This document shows, in pieces, positions 1 through 11,791 of a stretch of 64,000 bases of DNA. Position 1 is the stretch's first letter, and every line of letters begins with the position of its first letter. A program made the position numbers and the translations under genes. The stretch is from contig JAEILZ010000008.1 in assembly GCA_018873225.1 (NCBI GenBank), positions 1,612,001-1,676,000 on the forward strand, in the 5' to 3' direction. The notes beneath the pieces were generated by a model that searched no databases, was not told the origin of the DNA, and saw only the letters and a program-made list of their open reading frames with translations. Source of the stretch: [Phialemoniopsis] sp. UDSM-2020. Taxonomy: Eukaryota > Ascomycota > Sordariomycetes > Thyridiales > Thyridiaceae.

Positions 1-1013
1 AACTTGATAGCATCGTCAGAATTAGCCTCCAGGCTTGTTGCTTCTCGTCAGGGGCGTCTCATAATATTTGAAATAACCGACCAAGAAGACGACTGGAGTG
101 ATAGATTCCCGGGCCGTGACCTAGGTGCTCTGTACAACCAGCTCCAATACCATTCTACTATCAAACACCTTTAGAGTAGGCCCTGGTGACACTTGTCCAT
201 GGGACAAGTGGGCACCGCTCGATGTTGGCAGCTTTTTTAAGTTCAAGTCTAAAATACCCAAAGAGTGTACATGAATCAGCATCAGGGCGGACGCGGGAAT
301 AGGAGGGCATGCAGTTTTATCTGCTAGCCTGCCAAGCGATTTCCCCGTCCTCCGGTGCTGAGAAGACTTTTAGTATCAGCAACATTGAATTGAGCAATGG
401 CTGAAGAGTGTATGCAGGCTGGTGTTGTTTCCGGGGTTAGGCCCGACAATACCATACGACAAAACATGCGGTTTTCACAACAGTCGGCAGCTCTCCGCCA
501 GCAATTCAACATAGCAAAAAGACTGTTCGAGAGCTAAGTCACAAATCGATTCAAAGAGAAAATTTGCAAAGATGCGAATTGGGTTTCGAGTAATCTGGAT
601 TTTGAATCCTCATCAATTATTATGTTCCACCTATGGTGGCCGGTACTGCGGTCTCATAGAGTACCACAAGATAGATATGCTCATATTCATAAAAGTTCCC
701 TCGTCATGTCCCATAAACGCCTCGAGCTGCACTAGCCCGTTCAAACTCCGTAATGCCCAAATTCCAAATGATCCGTTGAGGCTTGCCAAGCCAAACCAGA
801 GATGACTCCCAAAAGTGGTGAAAAGGGGACGCTCATTCAGTCCAGGTGCCGTTGATGATAGTTTGCCGCAAATCGCTCATGCGTCGTTCCGCTGAAGCGG
901 AGTAGTCTCATAATTCCGAGAGTAGTGTCATGATGGAGGAGTCATGATAATCAAGACTTGTAAATGGTGATAGTGATAGTGATGCAATGCCGACTCCTGA
1001 AAGCAAGATTGCT
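1..1013. other. Left-edge intergenic stretch, no gene seen
   Basis: Only short random-looking ORFs (62-77 codons) occur, without recognisable protein character or paired splice signals. The stretch may hold the 3' end or flank of a gene lying outside the window. I see no tRNA, repeat or transposon signature. Confidence 0.5.
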
Positions 1014-1241
1014 TCATAGAATCTCGTTGGCTTCGCGGATGGACTTTTGCGTTGCCGTCGCCAGGAAGCCGGCAGCAGCCTGCGTAGGGATGTGGTGGTA
1101 CTTCTTCTCAAAAGGATCCCGGACGGCGACGACCTCGGTCTCGGGCTTCCAGTAGCTGGCCCAGCGAGAGAAGATGGACCTGAGTCTCGGGGCGACCTCC
1201 TCAGCGGCGGCGCGGTTGTGAACGGTGTAGTATCCTCGCAT
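1014..1241 (-). CDS. Small protein of unknown function, 75 aa
   Basis: An uninterrupted ATG-to-TGA frame reads as a plausible small protein: N-terminus MRGYYTVHNRAAAEE, then Arg/Ala-rich, amphipathic helix-like sequence, a Trp/Lys/Glu patch (WASYWKPETEVV) and a His-His-Ile-Pro segment near residues 48-52. It has no obvious signal peptide or membrane segment. The composition is far less random than that of the other short ORFs nearby, and the codons look selected. I do not recognise the family. It could be a small mitochondrial or stress-related protein, but nothing in the sequence proves this. A first exon upstream cannot be excluded. Overlapping frames on the other strand in the same stretch look like shadows. 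Confidence 0.5.
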   Translation of the reverse strand: MRGYYTVHNRAAAEEVAPRLRSIFSRWASYWKPETEVVAVRDPFEKKYHHIPTQAAAGFLATATQKSIREANEIL

Positions 1242-2704
1242 CTTGATAGTCGGTGATGATGGTGTTTGGTGCAGGAGGTGATATAGCGTGGTGTTTGGCG
1301 TATAAGAGAGAACTTATAGCTGTATGATGGTGTAGGTAGCTTATATCGAATGCTTCTGCAATTCTGATACGAACGGGATATGTCTGAGATGTGTCTTGGA
1401 CCTGAATGGAATAAAGAAAATCTGCATCTTCCAGGAAGGGGGTTTCTTAGAGTTTAAGAACGCGGAGGTGACTGAGTGGAATGCTGGCGGCCCCAAGCGC
1501 GATGAGGCTCATGTCTCTGCATTCCTCAACACCAAGCCACGGGCTGTACCACTCACCAGTCTGGATTTGAGACACGACCAAGACAGTACCAAGACAACCC
1601 CTCACGACTCCACCGGCCGACACTTGTCCAGGCGAAAGTCTCTGCGAGACGCGTACAGCAGGAGGGCAGGCCCGGTCGTGCCCTTGGACCCCCTCTCTCT
1701 CTCCGCACAGAGAGTACTCTAGCCCAAGGTCTTGTCTCACCGGACGACTAAGTAGCTCGCCACTCGATAACCGTCTACCTTGGTGCGATCGTATGTCGAT
1801 GGGCACAGATTTTGGCATGACCGTCGGCCTCCTCGCCTTTGCCCAATCCGGCAAGGAAAGATGGGGGCCTTTCAAGGACGCCTCCCTCGTCATCGGGTCT
1901 GGTACAGTTCTGCATGCCAAAGCGACCGTACAGAGTTGAGAGATGTAAGACATCCGGACTGCGCTAGGCCGCCCTAGCGAGAGCCGCGAGTCGGACGTTT
2001 GACTGACAGCAGACAGATCTTCGAGGTTGACTGTCAAGGCTGCCCTTAGCGCCCTTGCGCCAGAGCCAGAAAGGGTTCGGGACCAGGGCTCCAGGTCCCT
2101 CGAAAGTGAGACATCCCCATGGACCAATCCAGACGGCGTAAACTTTCCTGAGCCTGCTTATCTCATGACAAGAGGCCCAGTGGCGCGCTGGGGCCGCTCT
2201 CCGTGCACTCTATGCTGTGCCTGACGGACTCTTCGCCGTGAAGTTTGCTCCGGGAGTAAGCTGTCGGATGGCAGCAACGGCACATACTGTAGCGAAGTGC
2301 CGGGGACGCGAGAGCCTGGCTGGCTGTCGGGCTGATGCCGGAACAACCGTGATCTATGACCCGTTCAATAGCATGGACATTGCTGTTACCATATCGGGAA
2401 TAAATTCAGGAAAGCATTGCGCGTGCATTCTGTGCGTGCGTGTTCGATGCAAGGAGAGAGAACAGTTGAAGAATTCGATAGAGTGCCTGTGCTGTCAAGG
2501 GATCGACCTGCATAAGCGCCATGCCACGAGCCCTTGGCAGCAGTTCAGCACCATAATTTGTCTTCATTCCAGGCCAGCCAATGATAGCATCAACACGCTT
2601 GTAAGTGAAGAAAGACACGATCAAGACGTGCAAAAAAAATTCGCATTTTGGCGAGGGACGCAAATAAAAGCAACGGTCTTTATTCAGCAGATTCTATCTT
2701 CGCA
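1242..2704. other. Intergenic stretch with overlapping non-coding ORFs
   Basis: Long frames are open on both strands between 1396 and 2346, including a 226-codon minus-strand frame at 1447-2127. They show no domain, no hydrophobic core pattern and no splice-linked partner, so I do not call a gene. The part at about 2400-2700 is AT-richer and is probably the 3' flank of the Rad1 gene. Confidence 0.5.
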
Positions 2705-3736
2705 TCACTCATCCTCCTCGGCTCCCGCTTCGTCATCCTCGTCATCTTCATGAGTAACATAAGGCACGAAGGTGAAGTGGAGCCAATGAATGCCTCCTCC
2801 TTCCGTTTCTACCATGAATTGCAGACTGAGCACGCCTTGGCTGTCGCCGCGAAGGCTCACCTTGCTAGCGATCCGCATTGCTTCACTAGCTGACTTGATC
2901 ATGTCAAACTTGAAGCTCTGCACCCAGCGATCGTGGACGGCAAAGGTCTCCAGGAGGTCTCTGCCCTTGGAAAAATCCACGCTTGAGCTACCCAAGGGGC
3001 CATTGCTCGAGAGCCGCAAGTAGGGCTCGTTTCTCGTCGCCATGATCGTAAGTCGTGTAGGGGAAGTGGGCGCCATCTCCGCAAGGGCATCGAGAAGCCA
3101 CCTGGATTGCATGATGATCTTGAATGAAAGCTCATCCCTGTCGAAGGGAATCTGCTCGGGGGACTCGGGTAGATAAGTGACAAGGTTACAGGTGGTGTTG
3201 ACACCCGATTCTTCCAGTAGTATACTGAATGGCTCTCCCTCTTGGGCGTAGGATAAGCTGCATGTCCCTGACATGCCCAAGGTTTGATTTGAGAAAGCAC
3301 CCGCGCGGTAGTTGCGCACGTTGCTCCGATAGGGGTCTGCATCGGCCTTGGCCTGGCGGGCTGCAGCATCTGTAGCACCAAATATTTGCAGTGTTTCCAA
3401 GAGAGCCGGGAGGGAGATCTGGAAATTGGGCAGGCTGGGTTCTTCGTCTGCCTCTGGGGCGGGTAAATTGAGAGAGTATGTCGTAAAGAGAGATTTGTTC
3501 AGGGAGGCGACACCTACAGTCAGGTTACTATGCGGAACTCAGAGCACTTAGAAGATCGCTGTGGTCTCACCTTGCATAACTCGAGCATGATCGGCAATGA
3601 ACTTGATGCCATCTTCGTCGATCTCAACATGAATCTTGTTCGAGAAGCTGATGGCTCGCAGTAGTTGATGCAAGGGCTTCGTCGAGCTTGCAACGGCCCG
3701 GAACAGCGGGGTTGACGTCGAGCTTGTAGACACCAT
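2705..3736 (-). CDS. rad1: Rad1, 9-1-1 DNA damage checkpoint clamp subunit, 324 aa
   Basis: This is the Rad1 subunit of the PCNA-like Rad9-Rad1-Hus1 ring, which is loaded at damaged DNA in the nucleus and activates the ATR/Mec1-type kinase. There are two exons: 3736-3571 and 3513-2705. The 57-nt intron has a GTGAG donor and a CTGTAG acceptor and joins VMQ-G to VASLNKS in phase 1. The N-terminus (LFRAVASSTKPLHQLLRAI, then HVEIDEDGIKFIADHARVMQG) is the typical first half of the clamp fold. Later landmarks are SYAQEGEPFSILLEESGV and the second clamp domain with its long inter-domain loop. The C-terminus is acidic (EDDEDDEAGAEEDE). The length fits fungal Rad1. The start is the first ATG of the conserved frame. 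OST5 lies 189 bp upstream on the same strand. Confidence 0.9.
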
Positions 3737-3925
3737 CGTGTGGAAGTGGGAGGACGTGATGGCAGAGAAACAAATTTCGCAAAACTATCAATAAACCCGC
3801 GCCGAGAATTCCGTGACAATGCCTTCGCGCGAGGCCGCCGTTTTTATCCTCTTTCCTTTTCTCTTCTTTTCTACTGTACAAGTCGACGCTGGATTGTCCT
3901 GACTGAAGGCGCTTGTTTGGGTATC

Positions 3926-4290
3926 TTAGACGTAAACTCCTACTGCACAGAACATGTAGACAACACCGAACCTACATCCGAGTTAGTAAGCGCCAGTGGG
4001 AGGCAATCATATCAGTCCTGTTAACGTACGCAAGGGCCAGAGCTGCCGGGATGCCGAGCACCAAGATGTTGGAAAAAGATCGGTCTGTTACAAATGTGTC
4101 AGTTACCAGTCACTTCATTAGGGTACGATAATCTGGGGCTTTAGAACTTACTCAGTGCGAACCCTCCAGTGAGCATCAAGCCCAGAACGACAAGGACGAA
4201 TGCGAGAGTGAATTGGCTTCCTTTGCCGACAGTAGGGAGGAAAGGACTGCCAGCTGCAGCTTGCCAGATCTCATGCAGTGAGGAATCCAT
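3926..4290 (-). CDS. ost5: OST5/TMEM258-like oligosaccharyltransferase subunit, 79 aa
   Basis: This is a small subunit of the oligosaccharyltransferase complex, which transfers the dolichol-linked glycan to Asn residues in the ER lumen. There are three exons: 4290-4152, 4084-4030 and 3971-3926. Splicing through GTAAGT and GTACGT donors gives 240 nt, open to a TAA. The first exon encodes MDSSLHEIWQAAAGSPFLPTVG followed by membrane segment 1 (about residues 24-46). Exon 2 begins in an Asn-Arg-Ser codon run. Membrane segment 2 runs to the very end, finishing in GVYV as in other OST5 proteins. The gene is too split to appear as a single open frame. It is divergent from GCN5 with 411 bp between the two start codons. 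Confidence 0.88.
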
Positions 4291-4701
4291 GGGCTGAAGA
4301 AAGGGGTGGCTGCGAGCTTCACTTTGTCGATGTTGGAGCAGTCTGGTGACTATTGTCTTCTTTTGGCGGCGGATACTCGTCGTTGATGTGTGGTGTTGAA
4401 AGCAAAGCTGGCCTGTCTGGGGATTCCCAAGCTTCCCTGCAGGTTGTGTGAGCTTCGTAACATGTGGCAGGCATCTCTGGGTAAAGGTGGCTCCTTCCCA
4501 AACGCGTCCAAGAGGGGTCTAGTGCGCTTACCCCCTGTGCCTTTGTACCTGCTCAAAGGTCCACTTAAACACGTGCCCTGCTGCACCGCGCCCGCACTGA
4601 CCGGGATTGACCCGCCACGACTGCCTCGACCCCAGACTTCGGCCTTCGCGATCAGCTCGACCTTCGGAACAACGTCATCCTGTCCATACACAGGCACCAA
4701 G
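4291..4701. promoter_or_regulatory. Divergent promoter region between OST5 and GCN5
   Basis: A 411-bp spacer separates the ATGs of the minus-strand OST5 and the plus-strand GCN5, so both promoters and 5' leaders must lie here. I see no clear TATA box. C-rich tracts occur near 4590-4640, in front of GCN5. An open frame on each strand crosses the spacer, but neither looks like protein. Confidence 0.5.
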
Positions 4702-6065
<1,364 letters not shown>

Positions 6066-6848
6066 GAATTCTCGGGGCAGCAATCGGCCGGGAATGAAAG
6101 GTGTATAATTTTCACGGGTTGAAGGCGGGCGTTGCCGCGGTCAAGGGTTTTGTTTTGGTATAGCGCGAGGTCGACTTTGATTTGGGCGTTCAGGAACAGC
6201 GCGAGGACTTGGAGTTGGTCTGGGATTAGCATGATTGAACGGCATGATACGATTGTACATAGAACTGTAATACCCCGTTGTCCACCCAGGGCAGGTGGAA
6301 TCTGGACAGGGGTTGCAACCTTACGTGGAACAAGCCCGTGTATACATTAGCATACAGAGTTGGCAACAATGAACACACACAAGTAGCGCAAGACTTTAGA
6401 TGTCACGGTGACCCTTAGTAATGTGTTATTTTATGCTTTGTCTCGATGGCACCGCTAGCCCCTTCGAAAACCTGGCACTCAATGCCGATATGCCGCTCTC
6501 AGCACAGAAGCCAACGAGCAAGTTGCAAGACCCTTCCTACCCATGTTATTTCGTGACCAACGCTAGCAAAATTTTGGTGTCGTAGAAAAAGGTGTGATGT
6601 TCGAGAGAAGTGGGAAAACAAACGCAAACGCTCCGTGGTAGACGCCTCGGGGTCTTGGGTGGCCATGTGGGGGAATCCGGATGGGGGGGGGGGGGGGGGG
6701 GGGAAGATGTCATGATGGGTGCTGGGGAAGGGAGCTTCTCAGAAAGGGCGGGTTGCTGATCTCTGTCTCAAAATAAAGAGGACACAATCTGTCTTCTGAG
6801 CCGTGGGGGCACAATTAAGGAGCTGCCTGAGGCCCTCTCCTCTGTCTC
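6066..6848. other. Convergent intergenic region after GCN5
   Basis: This spacer holds the 3' flanks of GCN5 and of the minus-strand gene that follows. The only distinct element is a 21-base G run (listed separately). A 72-codon frame at 6132-6350 looks random. Confidence 0.5.
6683..6703 (+). repeat. Poly-G tract, 21 bases
   Basis: An uninterrupted run of 21 G lies 145 bp beyond the stop codon of the minus-strand gene at 6849-7877. On that gene's strand it is poly-C in the 3' flank. The length could vary among isolates or reflect an assembly or homopolymer error. Confidence 0.9.
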
Positions 6849-7877
6849 CTATGCGCTGCGTGCCTCAGTCATGCGCTGTTGTATAGCCACATCATCGGCG
6901 GTTGAAGAGGTCTGCTGCGCGATATGCCGCGCGCCGTACTGACTCCAGCGCAATCTAGGCAAGTATCTCGGATTCAGAGGGCTAGGCAGCGCGGGTCGGG
7001 ACGATGTCGATGCCGCCGCCGCAGCGACGTCGTTACCGCTCGGTACGGCCTGCTGCTGTTGGCGCTGTTGCTGGCGGAGCTCCGTCTCGAGGCTCTGCCG
7101 CAGCATATCGTGCAAAAAGTCAGGCACCTCGTGCCACTGGCCGTTGCGGGCAGCCTCTACGATGCGCGGAGGGAAGATCTCCTCGGGGCTCATGGGTGCG
7201 TCGCGCTGTGACAGCCGAGCGATCTGTTCCGCGACGAGGGGAAATTCCCCCGTCTCCATGGCGTACTTGAGCCACTGCTCCCAGTCCTCGTCTAGCGGCT
7301 GTGACCTATCGCCCGCGTTGTGCGCCGCGACGCGCTCCCTGAGCCGCTGGTTCAACTCCACGCCGATGCTCTGCAGCTCCTCATCGCTCTCTTCGAGTCC
7401 ATCCATGACCTCATCGCCGTCTCCGACTTGTTCGTCTGTCTCCTCTGTCTGCTCGCGCTGAGGCTGAGCGACCGGCCTCTCCTCTGGAGGGACCCACGCA
7501 GGAATGCCGTCTGCAGCAGTGTCCCGGATCACGATGCCCTGCTCCTTCTCAAACCTCTCCTTGGCCCACTTCGTACCTTCCCACTTTGTCAGGCCAGCGA
7601 TCTCCGACGACGTTAGGCGCAGTGCGTCAAAGGCACGGAAGAGCCTCCGGTGCCACGGCCACCGGCTGAGGCGCACGCGGTGTGTAGGGTGGCAGTAGTC
7701 GAGGCCGGGGTACTTGGCCTCGTGGGTGTCGATGTGACCGTAGAAGGCCTGGACCTCCTGGCGGACCTCAAAGATGAGGTATCTGGTCAGGACGGCGGGG
7801 AAGTTTGGCGGATCCGACGCCTTACGCCGCGGGAACATGTACTCGTAGACGAGCTCGTCGACCGGTCTGCCCTTCAT
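6849..7877 (-). CDS. Uncharacterised acidic protein, 342 aa, single exon
   Basis: One ATG-to-TAG frame without introns. The N-terminal 130 residues look folded, with many Trp, Tyr, Phe and Arg residues (for example LTRYLIFEVRQEVQAFYGHI and PTHRVRLSRWPWHRRLFRAF) and a conserved-looking KWEGTKWAKERFE helix. Residues about 135-170 are very acidic (TEETDEQVGDGDEVMDGLEESDEE). A second helical part (DWEQWLKYAMETGEFPLVAEQI) follows. The tail is Gln-rich (RQQQRQQQQ) and then Ala/Ser/Pro-rich. No signal peptide or membrane helix is seen. I do not recognise a named domain, so function is unknown. The spacing to GCN5 (convergent) gives no hint. Confidence 0.8.
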   Translation of the reverse strand: MKGRPVDELVYEYMFPRRKASDPPNFPAVLTRYLIFEVRQEVQAFYGHIDTHEAKYPGLDYCHPTHRVRLSRWPWHRRLFRAFDALRLTSSEIAGLTKWEGTKWAKERFEKEQGIVIRDTAADGIPAWVPPEERPVAQPQREQTEETDEQVGDGDEVMDGLEESDEELQSIGVELNQRLRERVAAHNAGDRSQPLDEDWEQWLKYAMETGEFPLVAEQIARLSQRDAPMSPEEIFPPRIVEAARNGQWHEVPDFLHDMLRQSLETELRQQQRQQQQAVPSGNDVAAAAASTSSRPALPSPLNPRYLPRLRWSQYGARHIAQQTSSTADDVAIQQRMTEARSA

Positions 7878-8404
7878 GGTGAAGAGTTCGTCACGACTTG
7901 CGTATCATGAAATATATGGGTTGTAGTCTCGCGCAGGTCGACAACTAGGGAGCGACTAATGTCCCCCCGGGTAGCGGCAGGATATCTGGGCCGATGCCGG
8001 TGTACGTGCGAAGGGCGATTTGGCAACAAAGACCCAGGGTTTGTGCTGTCGCTTTGGCCGTAGATATAGCAAAGTCCAGGAGGGGAGAAGGAGGAGTAGC
8101 CTTGTCTGGCGTCAAATAGAGAGCGATGATGCTGCGGGACCGGCTATTGCGTCGCCGGGGATGAGTTGGGGGGTTGTCCGTTATAAAGGAGTGAATCGCT
8201 GGATCAGGTACTGCTTTTCTGGGAGCGAGTAGACAGTGTCGTAAGATCGCAGAGTCGAGGAGGGATGGAAAGTGTCCTGTCGCAGTCGGGAGGGAGATTT
8301 TCGAGAGAGTTCGGGAAAAGGTGAATGGAGTAGTTGTATGGAAGGGAAGAGTCGGAGAGGGATGTCGGAGGGCTGGTCACTGCTTGGCTGTGGTAGGTAG
8401 TGTA

Positions 8405-8444
8405 GTGGTGGTGGTGGTGGTGGTGGTGGTGGTGGTGGTGGTGG
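8405..8444 (+). repeat. (TGG)n microsatellite, about 13 copies
   Basis: A pure GTG/TGG trinucleotide run of about 40 bp. It reads as poly-Val on the plus strand and as poly-His or poly-Pro on the minus strand, which explains the long spurious ORFs there. It lies about 530 bp upstream of the minus-strand gene at 6849-7877. Confidence 0.95.
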
Positions 8445-10926
8445 GACAAAAGCGGCTTCATGTACGGTATGGGTATGGATGGGAAAAAGCCCACTCAAGC
8501 AATCAAAGGACCGACCACTCTGTTGTACCTTACCCACGAACCGGACGGCGTGTTACCCAAACCAAGCCTCGCACCACCATCAGTATTATATACCTACATA
8601 CGTACATGCACAGTGAACCTACCCGTGCCCCCTTACGAATGATGATTACCTACAGCACAGGTGCCTGGCATAACATGGCAGCATGGCATGGGATGGCATG
8701 GGATCAAAGAGCCACCACCCACGATCCACCACACCTTGCCGGGCTCCATACACCCAGATTTATTATTGCGATATCGCCCGGGGCATTGGGAATCCACATG
8801 GGATTGAGTGGCCAAAAATGTCCCTGGACCCCTGATGACTATGCTAGCCCATACGCTAATTTGCGGGTTCACGGGGTCTCGTCCTGACACGCCTTCAGGC
8901 AGGGCGGGGTGAGAGATCAATTTGATCAATCCTGCCTCTCTCTCATCAGTGTTCGGCTTACGGTATCGAATAGGGTGTAGGGTGGGTGCGTGTCTCTCTG
9001 TGTGTCCTCCAACATTGTATTCCAGTGTCATTTTTTTACCACAAGACTACAACTTGGTCGGTAAATTGAGTAAAGACTGGACGACTAAGATGCATCACAC
9101 ACATAAGAATGAGCGTACAGAAAAGACTAGGCATGCAGTGATGCATGCGACGACTACCTAGGTAGCCTGTTTGCTAATGTACATAAGTACACACTCTACC
9201 GACTATTCTCACTACCGGTAAGGATGAAGCACCAAGGTTTACATATCACCAAACCACTTGCCCTACTTGCCAACATACCTAGTACGGAGTACTAGCACCG
9301 ACTGCGACTTGACCCATCACACATACCCGGACGGACAGCAGCCCCGCGTAAAGAGCACCCAATTGCTTTCTGCCGCATAATGATACGTCAGGTTGCTTGG
9401 ACCGGCTGCCCACCGATGGGCGACATGCCTACTTACTCAGATGCACCCTGCTCGACTTGGACTTGGTAGAAGGATATCAACGAAATAATGGAGTGTGGGA
9501 TAATCTCTGAAGGCGTCAAGGACCCTATGGGTGGAGGATGGGGGCTTTGGCTAACTCTTTCGCGGAAAGAAGAAGAAATCGAGATCGGCAATCATGAACA
9601 AAGCCAAAAGCGCCGAGCCACCACCGTTCTTGTCCATCCCTTTGAAAAGAAACCAGGGCCAACAGCGGCGCCGCACACGCACTGGAGCTTTGCTCCTCGT
9701 GACAGCGCTACTTCATTGGCGCCAACCTGACCGCCACGCACTTCCAACATTACACATGGCAAACCGCAAACTAAAAAGCCCACTCCCTTTCGCTTACGGA
9801 ATGAGACAGGTGCTTCCATGCTTGCAACTCGAGCTGTAATACGGGCTAAGGACGACCTAGGTAGGTTCGTCCAATGGTGGTGCAATTACGGGCATCCTCG
9901 AAGCCGGGCACACCATCATCCGCCTGCTGTGTCTCCGCCTCCCGGGGTCCAGCCACGTCTGGAAAGCCCCAAATCGCGGCCGACCAGGATCAGAGAATTA
10001 CAGCGCTTTCCCCATACATCCGTAAGCTCTCAAACCAGCAATTATGAACACTCCCATTGATAGGCCGAGATCGTTTTCTGCACGAACTTGCCCCGGTACA
10101 CATTGTCCGTGTGCCGGCCGGCCACCTCTGAGCGTCACGCGGACCCAAGCGTCTCGACACCAGTGACACCGGCCTTCCCATTCCGGCCGGTCATCCACTC
10201 ATAAACACCCACTGGGACGAACACCTAGACCCATGGCACCGGACGCGCGTAGGATGGCCACGCCCAATAAGCTTAGATAAACCCCCGAGCGGCCATCTGG
10301 GGCGACCTGGCCGCCGCCACCGGGCCGCATGCGCCGCGGCCCACAGACTTGCGAGCGAGGCTATTTCGGGCATCCGAGTGGCTGGCGACTCCTTCCGTGC
10401 CAATATCACGGGGCTGGTCGAACGGCCGGCCCTGTTTTCTCATTTCGGTACGGCCATCAGCAAGATTTGATATTGATGGACCAGTGAGCCGTGGCCTCTC
10501 GTTGTTATTCAGGATTGCTGCATGTAATCGGCGTTGATGACATCTCGTCCCTGAGCAAATGCATACAGATGGGATCGCCTCAGCCACCTTCGTGATATGC
10601 ACTCCATCAGACTGGACCACAGAATGCGAGACTGCCTTATAGAGAGGCTCATGAGAGGTGCAGGTAACCCTTTGCGAATGTAGGACATGAGATGACTTCT
10701 AGCCATCAAGCCATATATAACTTAATTTTTTCTAAAGAAACAAACTACTCATCAACAAGATGTTCGTTAGTGATCTTATGTTGTTTTTAACGCCGAATTT
10801 GACGTAGAAACATGGAAGTGGGCTTGCAGGGTTGGAGAATCGACAAATTCTTGCAGCGAGCCTTCCATCACCATTTCATCTAAGGGGTTTCTGTCACTTC
10901 GTAACTATCATCAAGTACTACTAACA

Positions 10927-10992
10927 TTTTTTTTTTTTTTTGGCAGAATATGCTTAACAAAATGTGCTTAACAAAATGTGCTTAACAAAATG
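10927..10992 (+). repeat. Poly-T run and triple 14-bp tandem repeat
   Basis: A run of 15 T (10927-10941) is followed after 9 bp by three perfect copies of the unit TGCTTAACAAAATG (10951-10992); a fourth copy breaks off after TGC. It lies in the most AT-rich part of the left half of the window, outside any gene. Confidence 0.9.
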
Positions 10993-11791
10993 TGCCGAAT
11001 ACATAGTGACTCGATTCACAGTCTGTATTTGTCTTATGGAAGCATAAAATAGGCATGATAGAGGTAGATACTCTCACGAGGCCTGACAACCAGCATACGT
11101 TATCTACGGCAAATGGTACCTTGGGTAACAGAAAAACTTGCAGCAAAGGTCGGAGTACTATTCGTGGTCATATTATGAAGCATTGAGTAAAGTTCGTGGT
11201 CTTAACCTGAGGACCATGGTATGATACAGGCTTATTGCTCTGGTAAGTCAAAACTTTCATGAACAGAAAGACTGGTTCCCTTCCATTTGACTTTCGACAA
11301 ACCTGGAAATGCCTGCCAATATAGTCCAGATTGCAGGAATTTCTGGTTATGGGTTGCTTTCTCGCAAGGTATTTAGATCTGCTTCCACCCTTCCATTCAA
11401 TATGTGTGTTAATTTTTATCATCCAACATCTCAATCACCTATCATCTCATCTACACGATTCGATTTGACCCCGATAGTCCATTCCGAGTGATCAAGAATC
11501 ATACTCCAGAGGCTGTTGAGGGCCTTCCGGTTAACACTCAACGCTGCCTTGACACCAACAAATCTCTTCACCTGCACGTCTCATCGCAGGAACAACCAGA
11601 ACAGCAGATATCCGAGCAACTGCAGTCCATTCTACCTTGATCCCTTCTGACGCTTTGTGTCTCTTCAACCTCAAACACTTACGCCACCCCTTGCCTCACT
11701 TCATACTCGACTGCATATCAACCACAGCCGACACTCTTTTACTTTGACAACAACTATCTCCATCACTTGAAAGGCATCAAGTGATCACACC

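Larger units (their letters stand above)
7878..11791. other. Gene-poor 3.9-kb stretch with simple repeats
   Basis: No convincing gene is visible. ORFs up to 188 codons around 8180-8890 arise from a (TGG)n microsatellite and its complement. The part at 8900-9300 holds the palindromes CTACCTAGGTAG (9154-9165) and CTAGTAC-GGA-GTACTAG (9279-9295). About 10700-11500 is AT-rich with a poly-T run and a 14-bp triple repeat. The last 300 bp (11500-11791) are C/T-rich and probably form the promoter and 5' leader of the next gene. Confidence 0.55.

Noticed and set aside
1447..2127. 226-codon minus-strand ORF with overlapping plus-strand ORFs
   Set aside because: No domain, hydrophobic pattern or splice partner; frames open on both strands suggest chance in moderately GC-rich DNA.
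8181..8887. ORFs of 96-188 codons on both strands near 8.4 kb
   Set aside because: Produced by the (TGG)n microsatellite, giving poly-Val, poly-His or poly-Pro.
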